NCBI GenBank assembly: GCA_050700055.1
Contig: JBOHGE010000001.1
Location: 1-64,000, forward strand
From: GCA-003244245 sp050700055
GTDB taxonomy: Bacteria; Actinomycetota; Actinomycetes; Mycobacteriales; Pseudonocardiaceae
Direction of reading: 5' to 3'
Length of the DNA: 64,000 nucleotides
In this document: positions 33,884 through 42,376 of the stretch, one piece after another
Layout: each line of letters opens with the position of its first letter
Numbering within the stretch: the stretch's first letter is position 1
Program-made: the position numbers and the translations under genes
Notes under the pieces: model-generated
What the model saw: the letters and a program-made list of their open reading frames with translations, nothing else
The model's database searches: none
What the model was told of the DNA's origin: nothing

Positions 33884-35614
33884 TCATGCGCGCAAGGCCC
33901 ACTCTGCGACGTTGTAGGGGGGGCCGTCTAGTGAGGAGTTGTTGCGGACGTTGGCGATGTTGTCGTACAGCGCGATGAACGTCGGCTTCTGGTATAGCGG
34001 CAGCACGTAGGCATCCTTGGTCAGCAGCTGGCCCGCCCGGTTGAGCATCTCCTTGGCCTGCGCCTCGTCCGTCTGGCTGCCCGCCGCGGCGATCAGGCGA
34101 TCGACGTTGGGGTTGCTGTAATTGCCGAAGTTGTTGCCCTGCCCAGTGCCCCAGAGCTGCACCGCGTTGCCATAAGGGAAGGGAGTGGCGACCCAGGCGA
34201 ACACCACGATGTCGTAGTCGCCCTTGGCCAAGGTGGCACCGAGATCATCGGTCGGCACCACCTGCACGGTGATTCCGAGCGGTGTGACCTGCTGAGCGAG
34301 CAACTCGCATTCGGTTTGCCGGACCTGGTTGCCGACGGTGTAGCGGATCCGCATCGGCGGCACCGGCCGCCCGAACGGCGCCTGGAGCCGGCCACCCTCG
34401 ATCTTGTAACCGGCCGCGGCGAGGATCTCTTTGGCCCGTGCCACGTTGCCGCCACCCTGCCCGGAGTCGCTGACCACGTCCTCATAGCCGCTCTGCTGTG
34501 GAACGAAGTTGTGACTGTTCAGCGGTTTGATCTTATCGGTGAACTGGCCCACGGTCTTGTCGATGATGGCTTGGCGATCGACCGCGGTGAACATGGCCGT
34601 GCGTAATGCCGGATCGGCCAGAAATCTGTTGTCGAGATTGAGGTCGAAATGCTCCCAGCTCAGGCCGAGCCCCACGAAGGAAGAGACACCCGGAATGTCA
34701 CGCACCTGCTGCACCAGGTCGACCTGCGGCTGCGGGTAGATGACCTGGACTTCCCGGTTCTGCAGCGCCGTCGGCTCCTGCGCGGCATCGGTGATGATCC
34801 GGTAGATCAACCGCTCGAGCTTCGGGGGCTTGCCGTACCACCGGGGGTTGGGCACCAGCGTGACAGCTTCCTTGTCCTTGAAGTTCTCGATCTGGAAAGG
34901 TCCGCCGGAGTAGTTCGGCACCGCGGTGGCGAACCAGGTGAAAGCCGCGGCCCGCCCCTCCGCGGTCTTGATATCGCCATGCTGGGCGGCGATGTGCGCC
35001 GGGTATATCGGTGAGCCACCACTCCAGAACTGCTTCCAGTCGGTGAACGGCTTGGATAATGTCACCGTCACCGTCTTGCCGTTGTCGGTGCCGACCACCG
35101 ATTGGATCTGGTCATAGCCTGAGGTGGTGAACACCGGGCAGTTCGGGCAGTCACGCCCGTTCTGAACTTTCCAGTTATAGCTGAAGTCGTCCGCGGTGAT
35201 CGGCGTGCCATCCGACCACACCGCATTTTGCTTGATCTTGTAGACGATCGTCTGGGGCTCCGGGTTGGTCACCTTGGCCGACTCGAGCAGGGTATCGCTC
35301 ATCGCTACGGTGAGATCCGGCTGGGTGTTGAACGTATACGGCAGCACGCCCTTGAGGATCTGGCCGGTCTCGAAGACATTGCCCTCGCTGGACAGCAGGT
35401 TCCAGTTCGGGATGTTCTTCTCGATGGCGTAGATCAGCTGGCCACCCTGCCGCAGCGTGCCGGGCTCGACGGAGTTGCAGGTGTTCGGGTTGGCGTCACA
35501 GGCCGCGAACGCCGACCCGGTCTGGCGCTGACCGCCGCCCCCTCCCCCGCCACCACCACCGCAGGCCGCCAGCACCACGGTGACACCGACGACGAGCGCG
35601 CCCACGCGCAGCAT
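33884..35614 (-). CDS. Family-5 solute-binding lipoprotein of ABC operon 1
   Basis: A 576-residue extracytoplasmic binding protein. Signal sequence MLRVGALVVGVTVVLAAC with the lipobox cysteine, then a poly-Gly linker of about ten residues. SBP_bac_5 features are YNWKVQNGRDCPNC, PNPRWYGKPPKLERLIYRII, and the conserved FTAVDRQAI segment. ATG 35614 is chosen because AGGAGG lies 9 nt upstream; the ORF could begin 8 codons earlier. The pocket sequence does not reveal the ligand (a peptide or another small solute). Confidence 0.9.
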   Translation of the reverse strand: MLRVGALVVGVTVVLAACGGGGGGGGGGQRQTGSAFAACDANPNTCNSVEPGTLRQGGQLIYAIEKNIPNWNLLSSEGNVFETGQILKGVLPYTFNTQPDLTVAMSDTLLESAKVTNPEPQTIVYKIKQNAVWSDGTPITADDFSYNWKVQNGRDCPNCPVFTTSGYDQIQSVVGTDNGKTVTVTLSKPFTDWKQFWSGGSPIYPAHIAAQHGDIKTAEGRAAAFTWFATAVPNYSGGPFQIENFKDKEAVTLVPNPRWYGKPPKLERLIYRIITDAAQEPTALQNREVQVIYPQPQVDLVQQVRDIPGVSSFVGLGLSWEHFDLNLDNRFLADPALRTAMFTAVDRQAIIDKTVGQFTDKIKPLNSHNFVPQQSGYEDVVSDSGQGGGNVARAKEILAAAGYKIEGGRLQAPFGRPVPPMRIRYTVGNQVRQTECELLAQQVTPLGITVQVVPTDDLGATLAKGDYDIVVFAWVATPFPYGNAVQLWGTGQGNNFGNYSNPNVDRLIAAAGSQTDEAQAKEMLNRAGQLLTKDAYVLPLYQKPTFIALYDNIANVRNNSSLDGPPYNVAEWALRA

Positions 35615-35638
35615 CCCTGATCGCCTCCTGGACCCCAT

Positions 35639-35751
35639 GGACCGGTGACCCTACGCCTGCCTGCTGCCTCGCCATGTCCTCGGTTGACACTGCATATACC
35701 GGCAGCCGTAGTAGCGTGCGCCGACCTGTGGAGTAAAGGGATAGGCTTGAG
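35639..35751. promoter_or_regulatory. Divergent promoter region between two ABC operons
   Basis: A 113-bp gap between lipoprotein 1 (leftward) and the operon-2 permease (rightward). TTGACA at 35684-35689 on the plus strand is a good -35 box, but the -10 (TAGTAG about 19 nt later) is weak. The AT-rich TGCATATACC beside it could serve leftward. Shared control of both transporters is likely but not shown. Confidence 0.4.
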
Positions 35752-36726
35752 ATGACCGGATACCTGGCACGTCGGCTGGCCAACTACGTGCTGCTGTGTC
35801 TGGCCGCGACGTTCCTGGCGTTCGCCCTGGCGTCGATGACCTTCTCCCCCTTGGGCCAGCTGCAGGGGCGCAACCCGCCACCGCCGGCGTCGGTGATCGA
35901 GGTCAAGCGAGCGGAGCTGCGGCTCGACGAGCCCATCCCAGCCCGGTTCGCGGCCTGGCTGGGCGGTGTGGTGCACGGCGACTTCGGTTCGACGATCACC
36001 GGACAACCCATCACCGACGAGCTCGGTCGGCGCGTCGGCGTGAGCCTGCGGCTGTTCGGTCTGGGCACCGTGGTGGGCATCGCAGTCGGTGTCCTGGTCG
36101 GCGTGGCCGGCGCGATCCGCCAGTACCGTCCCAGCGACTACGCGGCCACCCTGTTCTCCTTCCTGGTGCTGTCCACCCCGGTGTTCCTGATCGGCACGCT
36201 GCTCAAGTTCGGCGGTCTACAGCTCAACGCCGCGGCAGGCACGACCGTGCTCTACTTCACCGGCGAGGCCACCCCCGGCTTCCAGGGCAGCGGGGGTGCC
36301 GCTGTGCTCGACCGGCTGTCGCATCTGGTGCTGCCGACGCTGGCCATCGCCCTGGGCCAGATCGCCTACTACAGCCGCTACCAGCGCAGCGCCATGCTCG
36401 ACGTGCTGGGCAGTGACTTCCTGCGCACCGCGCAGGCCAAGGGGCTGACCCGCCGCCGGGCCCTGGTCACGCACGGGCTGCGCACCGCGCTGATCCCGAT
36501 GGCCACCCTGTTCGCCTTCGGGATCGGCTTGCTGATCGTCGGCGGTGTCTACACCGAGCGGATCTTCGGCTGGTACGGGATGGGTGACTGGTTCGTCTAC
36601 GGCGTGCAGCAGAACGACACCAACATCGTCGCGACGGTGACGCTGTTCGTGGCAGTGCTGGTGCTGTTCTCGGGCTGGCTGTCCGACGTGCTCTACGCCG
36701 CGCTCGACCCACGGATCAGGATCTGA
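35752..36726 (+). CDS. ABC transporter permease (DppB-like), operon 2
   Basis: A 324-residue permease with N-terminus YLARRLANYVLLCLAATFLAFALASM and EAA motif AQAKGLTRRRALVTHGLRTALIPMATLF. It is paralogous to the operon-1 permease (same RNPPPPASVIE and LDEPIPARF loop). It starts at ATG 35752 and is followed 17 bp later by the second permease. Confidence 0.9.
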   Translation: MTGYLARRLANYVLLCLAATFLAFALASMTFSPLGQLQGRNPPPPASVIEVKRAELRLDEPIPARFAAWLGGVVHGDFGSTITGQPITDELGRRVGVSLRLFGLGTVVGIAVGVLVGVAGAIRQYRPSDYAATLFSFLVLSTPVFLIGTLLKFGGLQLNAAAGTTVLYFTGEATPGFQGSGGAAVLDRLSHLVLPTLAIALGQIAYYSRYQRSAMLDVLGSDFLRTAQAKGLTRRRALVTHGLRTALIPMATLFAFGIGLLIVGGVYTERIFGWYGMGDWFVYGVQQNDTNIVATVTLFVAVLVLFSGWLSDVLYAALDPRIRI

Positions 36727-36743
36727 GTCAGAGGAGGTAGCCG

Positions 36744-37673
36744 GTGTCTGCGTCCATCACCAACCCGCATCCCGTCGCGGCATTGCCCGGCGCCCCGGAC
36801 GGGGCCGTCACCGGGTCGTCGACCAGGGGACGGCTGGTGGCACGCCGCTTCCTGCGCCAGCGGTTGGCGGTCTTCGGGTTGGCCTGCGTGCTGCTGCTGT
36901 ACGCGTTGGCGTTCCTGGGTCCACTGCTCACCCCGTGGAGTTACGCCGAGCAGGACGCCACCGCCTACCTGCAGCCACCGTCGGCGCAGCACTGGTTCGG
37001 CACCACCCAGATCGGTGAGGATGTGTTCGCCCAGACGTTGCGCGGCTTGCAGAAGTCCCTGACGATCGGGCTGCTGGTCGGGCTCATCTCCACCGGTCTG
37101 GCCGCGGTGGTCGGCGCTACCGCCGGATACTTCGGTGGGTGGGTGGACCGGGTCTTGATGTGGGTGGTGGACCTGCTGCTGGTGCTGCCCGCTTTCCTGA
37201 TCATCGCGATCCTGTCCCCGGCGTTCCGGGGCTCGACGTGGCTGATCTTCGTCGGGCTGCTGGCCGCCTTCGCGTGGATGATCTCCGCACGGATCGTGCG
37301 GGGCATGACCCTGTCGCTGCGTGAGCGCGAGTTCGTCCTGGCGGCCCGCTTCATGGGGGTGCCGCCGTGGCGGATCATCGCCCGGCACATCGTGCCCAAC
37401 ATGGCCTCATTGCTGATCATCGACGCGACGATCACGGTCGGTGCCGCCATCCTGCTGGAGACCGGGTTGAGCTACTTCGGCTTCGGGGTGCAACCGCCGG
37501 ACGTCTCGCTGGGCACGCTGATTGCGTCGGGCACCAACTCCGCACTGACCTTCCCCTGGCTGTTCCTGTTCTCCGGCGGGCTGCTGGCGCTCACCGTGCT
37601 GTCGGTGAACTTCGTCGGCGACGGGCTGCGCGATGCGCTCGACCCGACCTCTACTCGCGGAAACCGGAGATAG
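36744..37673 (+). CDS. ABC transporter permease (DppC-like), operon 2
   Basis: A 309-residue permease: FGLACVLLLYALAFLGPLLTPW as the first helix, the FGTTQIGEDVFAQTLRGLQKS element, and EAA motif LAARFMGVPPWRIIARHIVPNM. GAGGAGG lies upstream of GTG 36744. The last part (LSVNFVGDGLRDALDPTSTR) is standard for the family. It is followed by the fused ATPase gene after 4 bp. Confidence 0.9.
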   Translation: MSASITNPHPVAALPGAPDGAVTGSSTRGRLVARRFLRQRLAVFGLACVLLLYALAFLGPLLTPWSYAEQDATAYLQPPSAQHWFGTTQIGEDVFAQTLRGLQKSLTIGLLVGLISTGLAAVVGATAGYFGGWVDRVLMWVVDLLLVLPAFLIIAILSPAFRGSTWLIFVGLLAAFAWMISARIVRGMTLSLREREFVLAARFMGVPPWRIIARHIVPNMASLLIIDATITVGAAILLETGLSYFGFGVQPPDVSLGTLIASGTNSALTFPWLFLFSGGLLALTVLSVNFVGDGLRDALDPTSTRGNRR

Positions 37674-37677
37674 CACG

Positions 37678-39708
37678 GTGACCACGCCGGTGCTGGAGGT
37701 GACCGACCTCGCGGTGTCGTTCCCCTCCGAGGAAGGTCGGGTCACCGCGGTGCGGGGGCTGAGCTACCAGGTCGGACCCGGTGAGGCACTCGGGATCGTC
37801 GGCGAGTCCGGCTCCGGCAAGTCGGTGTCCTCACTGGCCGTGATGAGCCTGCTGCCGCCGCAGGCCAAGATCACCGGGTCGATCCGCTTCCAGGGCCGTG
37901 AGCTGCTGGGACGCTCGGACGCCGAGCTGTCCCAGATCCGCGGCCGGCGCATCGCGATGATCTTCCAGGACCCGCTGTCGGCGCTGACGCCGGTGTACAC
38001 CGTGGGTGACCAGGTCGCCGAGGCGCTGCGGGTGCACGGCACGCTGTCACGTCCGGCTGCTCGCGCCCGGGCCGTGGAACTGCTCGACCTGGTCGGGATC
38101 CCGGACGCGGCACGGCGAGCCCGGGCGTTCCCGCACGAGTTCTCCGGCGGTATGCGGCAACGCGTGGTGATCGCGTTGGCGATCGCCAACGACCCGGACC
38201 TGATCATCGCCGACGAGCCCACCACCGCGCTGGACGTCACCGTGCAGGCCCAGGTGCTGGCCGTACTGGCCACCGCCCGGGAGGTCACCGGGGCCGGGAT
38301 CGTGCTGATCACCCACGACCTCGGGGTGGTCGCCGGGTTCGCCGACCGGGTGCAGGTGATGTACGCCGGGCGCACCGTGGAGACCGGGCCGGTGGACGAC
38401 ATCTTCTCCCACCCCCGGATGCCCTACACCCGGGGCTTGCTCGGCTCGATCCCCCGGGTGGACGCAGGGCAGCGCGTGCCGCTGGTCCCGATCGAGGGCC
38501 AACCCCCGTCGACGGTCGGGCTGGGCACCGGTTGCCCGTTCGCCCCACGGTGCCCCCTGGTGATCGACCACTGCCGGATCGTCGAGCCGGACCTCTTACC
38601 GGTCTCCGCCCCCCACCTGTGCGCCTGCCACCGCAGCGATGCGGCGCCTCCGGCGCCGCTCGTGAGTGGCATTAAGTGCCATAACACTGTTACGCAATCA
38701 CGAGTGGTGTTGCGGGTGGAGGGGCTGGTGCGGCATTACCCGGTGTTGAAGGGGACGGTTCTGCGGCGGCGGGTGGGCACGGTGCGGGCGGTGGATGACG
38801 TCTCCTTCGAGCTGCGGGAACGGGAGACGCTGGGCCTGGTCGGTGAGTCCGGGTGCGGCAAGACCAGCACCCTGATGGAGATCCTCAACCTGACTGCGCC
38901 GCCGTCCGGACGGGTCGAGGTGCTCGGCACCGATGTGTCCACGCTGGACCGGCGGCGGCGGATGCAGCTGCGCCGGGACCTGCAGGTGGTGTTCCAGGAT
39001 CCGGTCGCCTCGCTGGACCCGCGGTTACCGGTGTTCGACCTGCTGGCCGAGCCACTGCGCACCCATGGGGTGCCGAGCGCGGAGACCCGGCGGCGGGTCC
39101 CGGAGCTGCTGCAGCTGGTGGGGCTGCGGGCCGACCACGCCAGCCGCTACCCCGCGGAGTTCTCCGGGGGGCAACGCCAGCGCATCGCGATCGCCCGGGC
39201 ACTGGCGCTGGAGCCCAAGGTGCTCGTGCTCGATGAGCCGGTGTCCGCATTGGACGTCTCGATCCAGGCCGGAGTGGTCAACCTGCTCGAGGAGCTGCAG
39301 GCCCGGCTGGGCCTGGCCATGCTCTTCGTCGCGCACGACCTCGCGGTGGTGCGCCACATCGCCGACCGGGTCGCGGTGATGTACCTGGGCAAGATCATCG
39401 AGATCGGACCCGTCGACGTGGTGTACAGCGCGCCGCAGCATCCGTACACCCAGGCGCTGCTGTCGGCGATACCGATCCCCGACCCGGCCAAGGAGCGGGC
39501 CCGGGAACGGATCCTGCTGACCGGCGATCTGCCCAGCCCGGCCGACGTGCCGTCGGGGTGCCGGTTTCGCTCCCGCTGTTTGCGCTACGTCGCACTGCCC
39601 CCCGAGCTGCAGGCACGCTGCGAGGTCGAGGAACCTACTCGGGAGCAGCGGGGCGCGCCCGGGCATGAGGCTGCCTGCCATTATGCGGCGGCACACGCGG
39701 TGCTGTGA
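37678..39708 (+). CDS. Fused DppD-DppF ABC ATPase
   Basis: One 676-residue frame holds two complete oligopeptide-type ATPases. Half 1 (residues about 1-325): GESGSGKSV, FSGGMRQRVVIALAI, LIIADEPTTALD and tail GTGCPFAPRCPL. Half 2 (from about residue 345): GESGCGKTS, FSGGQRQRIAIARAL, KVLVLDEPVSALD and tail PSGCRFRSRC. The linker SGIKCHNTVTQSRV is encoded by a palindromic repeat (38659-38704) and joins the halves in frame. In operon 1 the equivalent ATPases are separate genes with a 4-nt overlap. Whether the product stays fused is unknown. It starts at GTG 37678. Confidence 0.88.
   Translation: MTTPVLEVTDLAVSFPSEEGRVTAVRGLSYQVGPGEALGIVGESGSGKSVSSLAVMSLLPPQAKITGSIRFQGRELLGRSDAELSQIRGRRIAMIFQDPLSALTPVYTVGDQVAEALRVHGTLSRPAARARAVELLDLVGIPDAARRARAFPHEFSGGMRQRVVIALAIANDPDLIIADEPTTALDVTVQAQVLAVLATAREVTGAGIVLITHDLGVVAGFADRVQVMYAGRTVETGPVDDIFSHPRMPYTRGLLGSIPRVDAGQRVPLVPIEGQPPSTVGLGTGCPFAPRCPLVIDHCRIVEPDLLPVSAPHLCACHRSDAAPPAPLVSGIKCHNTVTQSRVVLRVEGLVRHYPVLKGTVLRRRVGTVRAVDDVSFELRERETLGLVGESGCGKTSTLMEILNLTAPPSGRVEVLGTDVSTLDRRRRMQLRRDLQVVFQDPVASLDPRLPVFDLLAEPLRTHGVPSAETRRRVPELLQLVGLRADHASRYPAEFSGGQRQRIAIARALALEPKVLVLDEPVSALDVSIQAGVVNLLEELQARLGLAMLFVAHDLAVVRHIADRVAVMYLGKIIEIGPVDVVYSAPQHPYTQALLSAIPIPDPAKERARERILLTGDLPSPADVPSGCRFRSRCLRYVALPPELQARCEVEEPTREQRGAPGHEAACHYAAAHAVL
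38659..38704. repeat. Palindromic repeat inside the fused ATPase gene
   Basis: A 46-bp element bounded by CTCGTGA and TCACGAG. It contains GGCATTAAGTGCC and TAACACTGTTA, each locally palindromic. Its right part (ATAACACTGTTACGCA plus TCACGA) matches the palindrome at the start of the window. It sits exactly at the junction of the two ATPase halves. Confidence 0.88.
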
Positions 39709-39728
39709 GAACAATGAAAGGGTGGGCG

Positions 39729-41390
39729 ATGCGACAACGGCTGCTGGGAGTGCTGGCTGCGGCATTGCTGCTGGTGCTGGTGAGCTGCGGTGGGGGTGGC
39801 GGCACGGGCGGGCCGGCTGTCCAGGTCGGCGCCATCGACATCGGAGCGGCACCGGCCGAGACGTTGCGCGACGGCGGCACCTTCCGGTGGACGATCGACC
39901 TCATGCCGCCCCAGTTCAACTACAACCAGGTCGACGGGACGGAGGCGAACAACCACCGCGTGCTCGGCGCCCTGGTCCCGTTCCTTTATCTGGCCCAATC
40001 CGACGGCACCGTGAAGATCAATGCGGACTATCTCACGTCGGCCACGTTGACCGGCACTAACCCGCAGGTGGTGACCTACACCTTGCGGGATGAGGCCACC
40101 TGGAGCGACGGCACACCGATGACCTGGCAGGATTTCCGCGCCCAGTGGCAGGCCCTCAACGGCGCCGACAAGGCATTTCTGATCGCGTCCGACACGGGCT
40201 ACAAAGACATCGCGTCGGTCGAACGGGGAACGTCGGACAAGCAGGCCGTGGTGACCTTCGCGACTCCCTTCACCGACTGGCAGACCATCTTCGACCCGCT
40301 GTACCCGGCCGCCACCAATACGAGTCCGGCGATATTCAACACCGGCTGGACCCAGGGCCTACCCGTCACCGCGGGCCCGTTCAAGGTGGCGCAGATCGAT
40401 CGGACCGCCAACACCATCACCGTGGTGCGCGACGAGAAGTGGTGGGGGCGCACACCCCGGTTGGAGCGGATCATCTTCCGCAACATCCCCCGGGAGGCGC
40501 AGTTCGACGCGCTGGCCAACAACGAGACCGACTACGTCGACATCGGCCCCGAGATCAATCCCTTCACCAGAGCGCAGAGCACACCCGGGGTGACGGTGCG
40601 CAGAGCATTGGCCCCGCGCTACCAGCACCTCACGTTCAACGGTCGGCCCGGCACCATCCTGGCCGACCAGCAGCTGCGCATCGCCATCCAGAAAGGCATC
40701 AACCGGCAAGCCATCACCGACGCACTGATCGGCCGGATCGTGCCGGGTTCCCGACCGCTGGGCAACCACATCTACGTCCAGACCATGCAGGGTTACCAGG
40801 ACAACTCGCAGCTCATCGCCTACGACCCGGCCGAAGCGTCCAGAATGCTCGACGCCCTGGGCTGGACCCGGGAGGGGCCGGGCACCCGGCGCAAGAACGG
40901 CCAAGAGCTGGTGATCCGGGACGTGATCCCGACCCAGACGCCGAGGGCCGAGCAGGAGGCCCGCCAGGTGCAGCAGTTCCTCGCCGAGATCGGCGTGAAA
41001 GTCGACATCGTCTCAGTGCCGTCGGGTGACTTCTTCGACAAGCACGTCATTCCGGGAAACTTCGATATCACCCACTTCGCCTGGATCGGGGTTCCCTTCC
41101 CGACCGCGACCAAGAGCTCGATCTACGCCACCAGGGGTGACACCCAGCAGAACTTCGGTGGTATCGGCAACGACACCATCAACGACCTGTTCGCTCAGGT
41201 CACCAGCGAGTTCGACCCGGCCCGCAAGATCGAGCTGGCGAACCGGATCGACCAGGAGATCTGGCAGACCGGACACTCGCTGATGCTCTACCAGCGTCCC
41301 GACGTGGTCGCGGTCCGCGATGGCATCGCCAACGCCGGGGCATTCGCCATCACCAGCCCGATCTACACCGATATCGGCTTCATTCGGTGA
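39729..41390 (+). CDS. Family-5 solute-binding lipoprotein of ABC operon 2
   Basis: A 553-residue binding protein. Signal MRQRLLGVLAAALLLVLVSC with lipobox LVSC near residue 20, then a Gly-rich linker. SBP_bac_5 features are ATWSDGTPMTWQDFRAQW and VVRDEKWWGRTPRLERIIFRNIP. ATG 39729 has AAAGGG 7 nt upstream; GTG 39705, overlapping the ATPase stop, would add 8 residues. It is the last transport gene of operon 2 and overlaps the next gene by GTGA. Ligand unknown. Confidence 0.9.
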   Translation: MRQRLLGVLAAALLLVLVSCGGGGGTGGPAVQVGAIDIGAAPAETLRDGGTFRWTIDLMPPQFNYNQVDGTEANNHRVLGALVPFLYLAQSDGTVKINADYLTSATLTGTNPQVVTYTLRDEATWSDGTPMTWQDFRAQWQALNGADKAFLIASDTGYKDIASVERGTSDKQAVVTFATPFTDWQTIFDPLYPAATNTSPAIFNTGWTQGLPVTAGPFKVAQIDRTANTITVVRDEKWWGRTPRLERIIFRNIPREAQFDALANNETDYVDIGPEINPFTRAQSTPGVTVRRALAPRYQHLTFNGRPGTILADQQLRIAIQKGINRQAITDALIGRIVPGSRPLGNHIYVQTMQGYQDNSQLIAYDPAEASRMLDALGWTREGPGTRRKNGQELVIRDVIPTQTPRAEQEARQVQQFLAEIGVKVDIVSVPSGDFFDKHVIPGNFDITHFAWIGVPFPTATKSSIYATRGDTQQNFGGIGNDTINDLFAQVTSEFDPARKIELANRIDQEIWQTGHSLMLYQRPDVVAVRDGIANAGAFAITSPIYTDIGFIR

Positions 41391-42301
41391 CTCGGCGGGC
41401 CCGCCCCGGCCGCAGCCGAGCGTTGCGGTACGGGGCGGGCACGTCCGCGTTGGTCCTGCTGGTCTGCGGGCTCATTGCGGGCCTGTCGGTCTGGACGCTG
41501 GCCACCGTCGGTGTCCGGGTCACCGGGGCCACCGCACGTGCCTGCGGCGAGATCGTTCGGGCCGGGGACCGGACCGTCGACCTCCGCTGGTCGGCAGCCG
41601 GGGTACCCCGAACCGGCACCGTGGCGCTGGGGGTGCCGGCGCCACCGGTGGGGGCCCGCACTGAGGTCGCCTACGATCCCCGCGAACTCAGCACCGTGTT
41701 CATCCCCGGCAGCACTGAGCTGGCCGCGGTGGACCGCGCTGCCTCTGGGCTGGCCTTCAGCGGCCTGATCGCGACGATCGTGCTGAGCACCGCCGGGTGG
41801 CAGGTGGTCAGCCGGTGGCGGCTGCGCCGCGGACCCGGGCAACCGGTATTGGTGCGTCGGGTTCGGGTGCAGTCTGGGCTGATCACCCGATCCTGGCTCG
41901 AGCTGGACGCGCCGCCACGCTGGATCCCGGTGCACTTCGACCCGATCCTGGCGACGCTGCCGGCCCCCTGCCTGGTCCAGCTGCACGGCGATCCCCGGCG
42001 TCGCGGGCTGGCTGCCGCCGAGGTCGGCGGAGTCTGGCTGGATCCGTCCGGCCCGAGCCGGACCGCCGAGCCCCGGGGCCGGCGCATCGACAACCCCGCC
42101 CGTCCCGACGCCGGCGCCGCCACCCCCAGCTGGGGCCGCCAGCTGCGGGCCGACGCAGTGCTGACCACCCCCGCCCCGATCGTCGGCCTGCTCTGGGTCT
42201 TCCTGGACGGCGGCGGGATGATCACCTGGACCTGCACCACCGCCCTCACCGCCACCCTGGCCCTCTGGTACGCCGCCCTACACGGCAGCGACCCCACCTA
42301 A
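41387..42301 (+). CDS. Membrane protein, DUF3592-like
   Basis: A 304-residue protein with two N-terminal-half transmembrane helices (ALVLLVCGLIAGLSVWTLA and SGLAFSGLIATIVLSTAGW) around an extracellular loop of about 90 residues (GVRVTGATARACGEIV, GVPAPPVGARTEVAYDP). That arrangement resembles DUF3592. Further helices lie at the C-terminus (PIVGLLWVFLDGGGMITW, TATLALWYAAL). GTG 41387 overlaps the lipoprotein stop, so it is co-translated with ABC operon 2. Function unknown. Confidence 0.65.
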   Translation: MTRRARPGRSRALRYGAGTSALVLLVCGLIAGLSVWTLATVGVRVTGATARACGEIVRAGDRTVDLRWSAAGVPRTGTVALGVPAPPVGARTEVAYDPRELSTVFIPGSTELAAVDRAASGLAFSGLIATIVLSTAGWQVVSRWRLRRGPGQPVLVRRVRVQSGLITRSWLELDAPPRWIPVHFDPILATLPAPCLVQLHGDPRRRGLAAAEVGGVWLDPSGPSRTAEPRGRRIDNPARPDAGAATPSWGRQLRADAVLTTPAPIVGLLWVFLDGGGMITWTCTTALTATLALWYAALHGSDPT

Positions 42302-42376
42302 CGGCCAGGCAATCTGTCCCCAGATTGCAGTCGAGCGAGCCCGCATTACTGCGTTCTGTCCCCGGATTGCGGCGGG

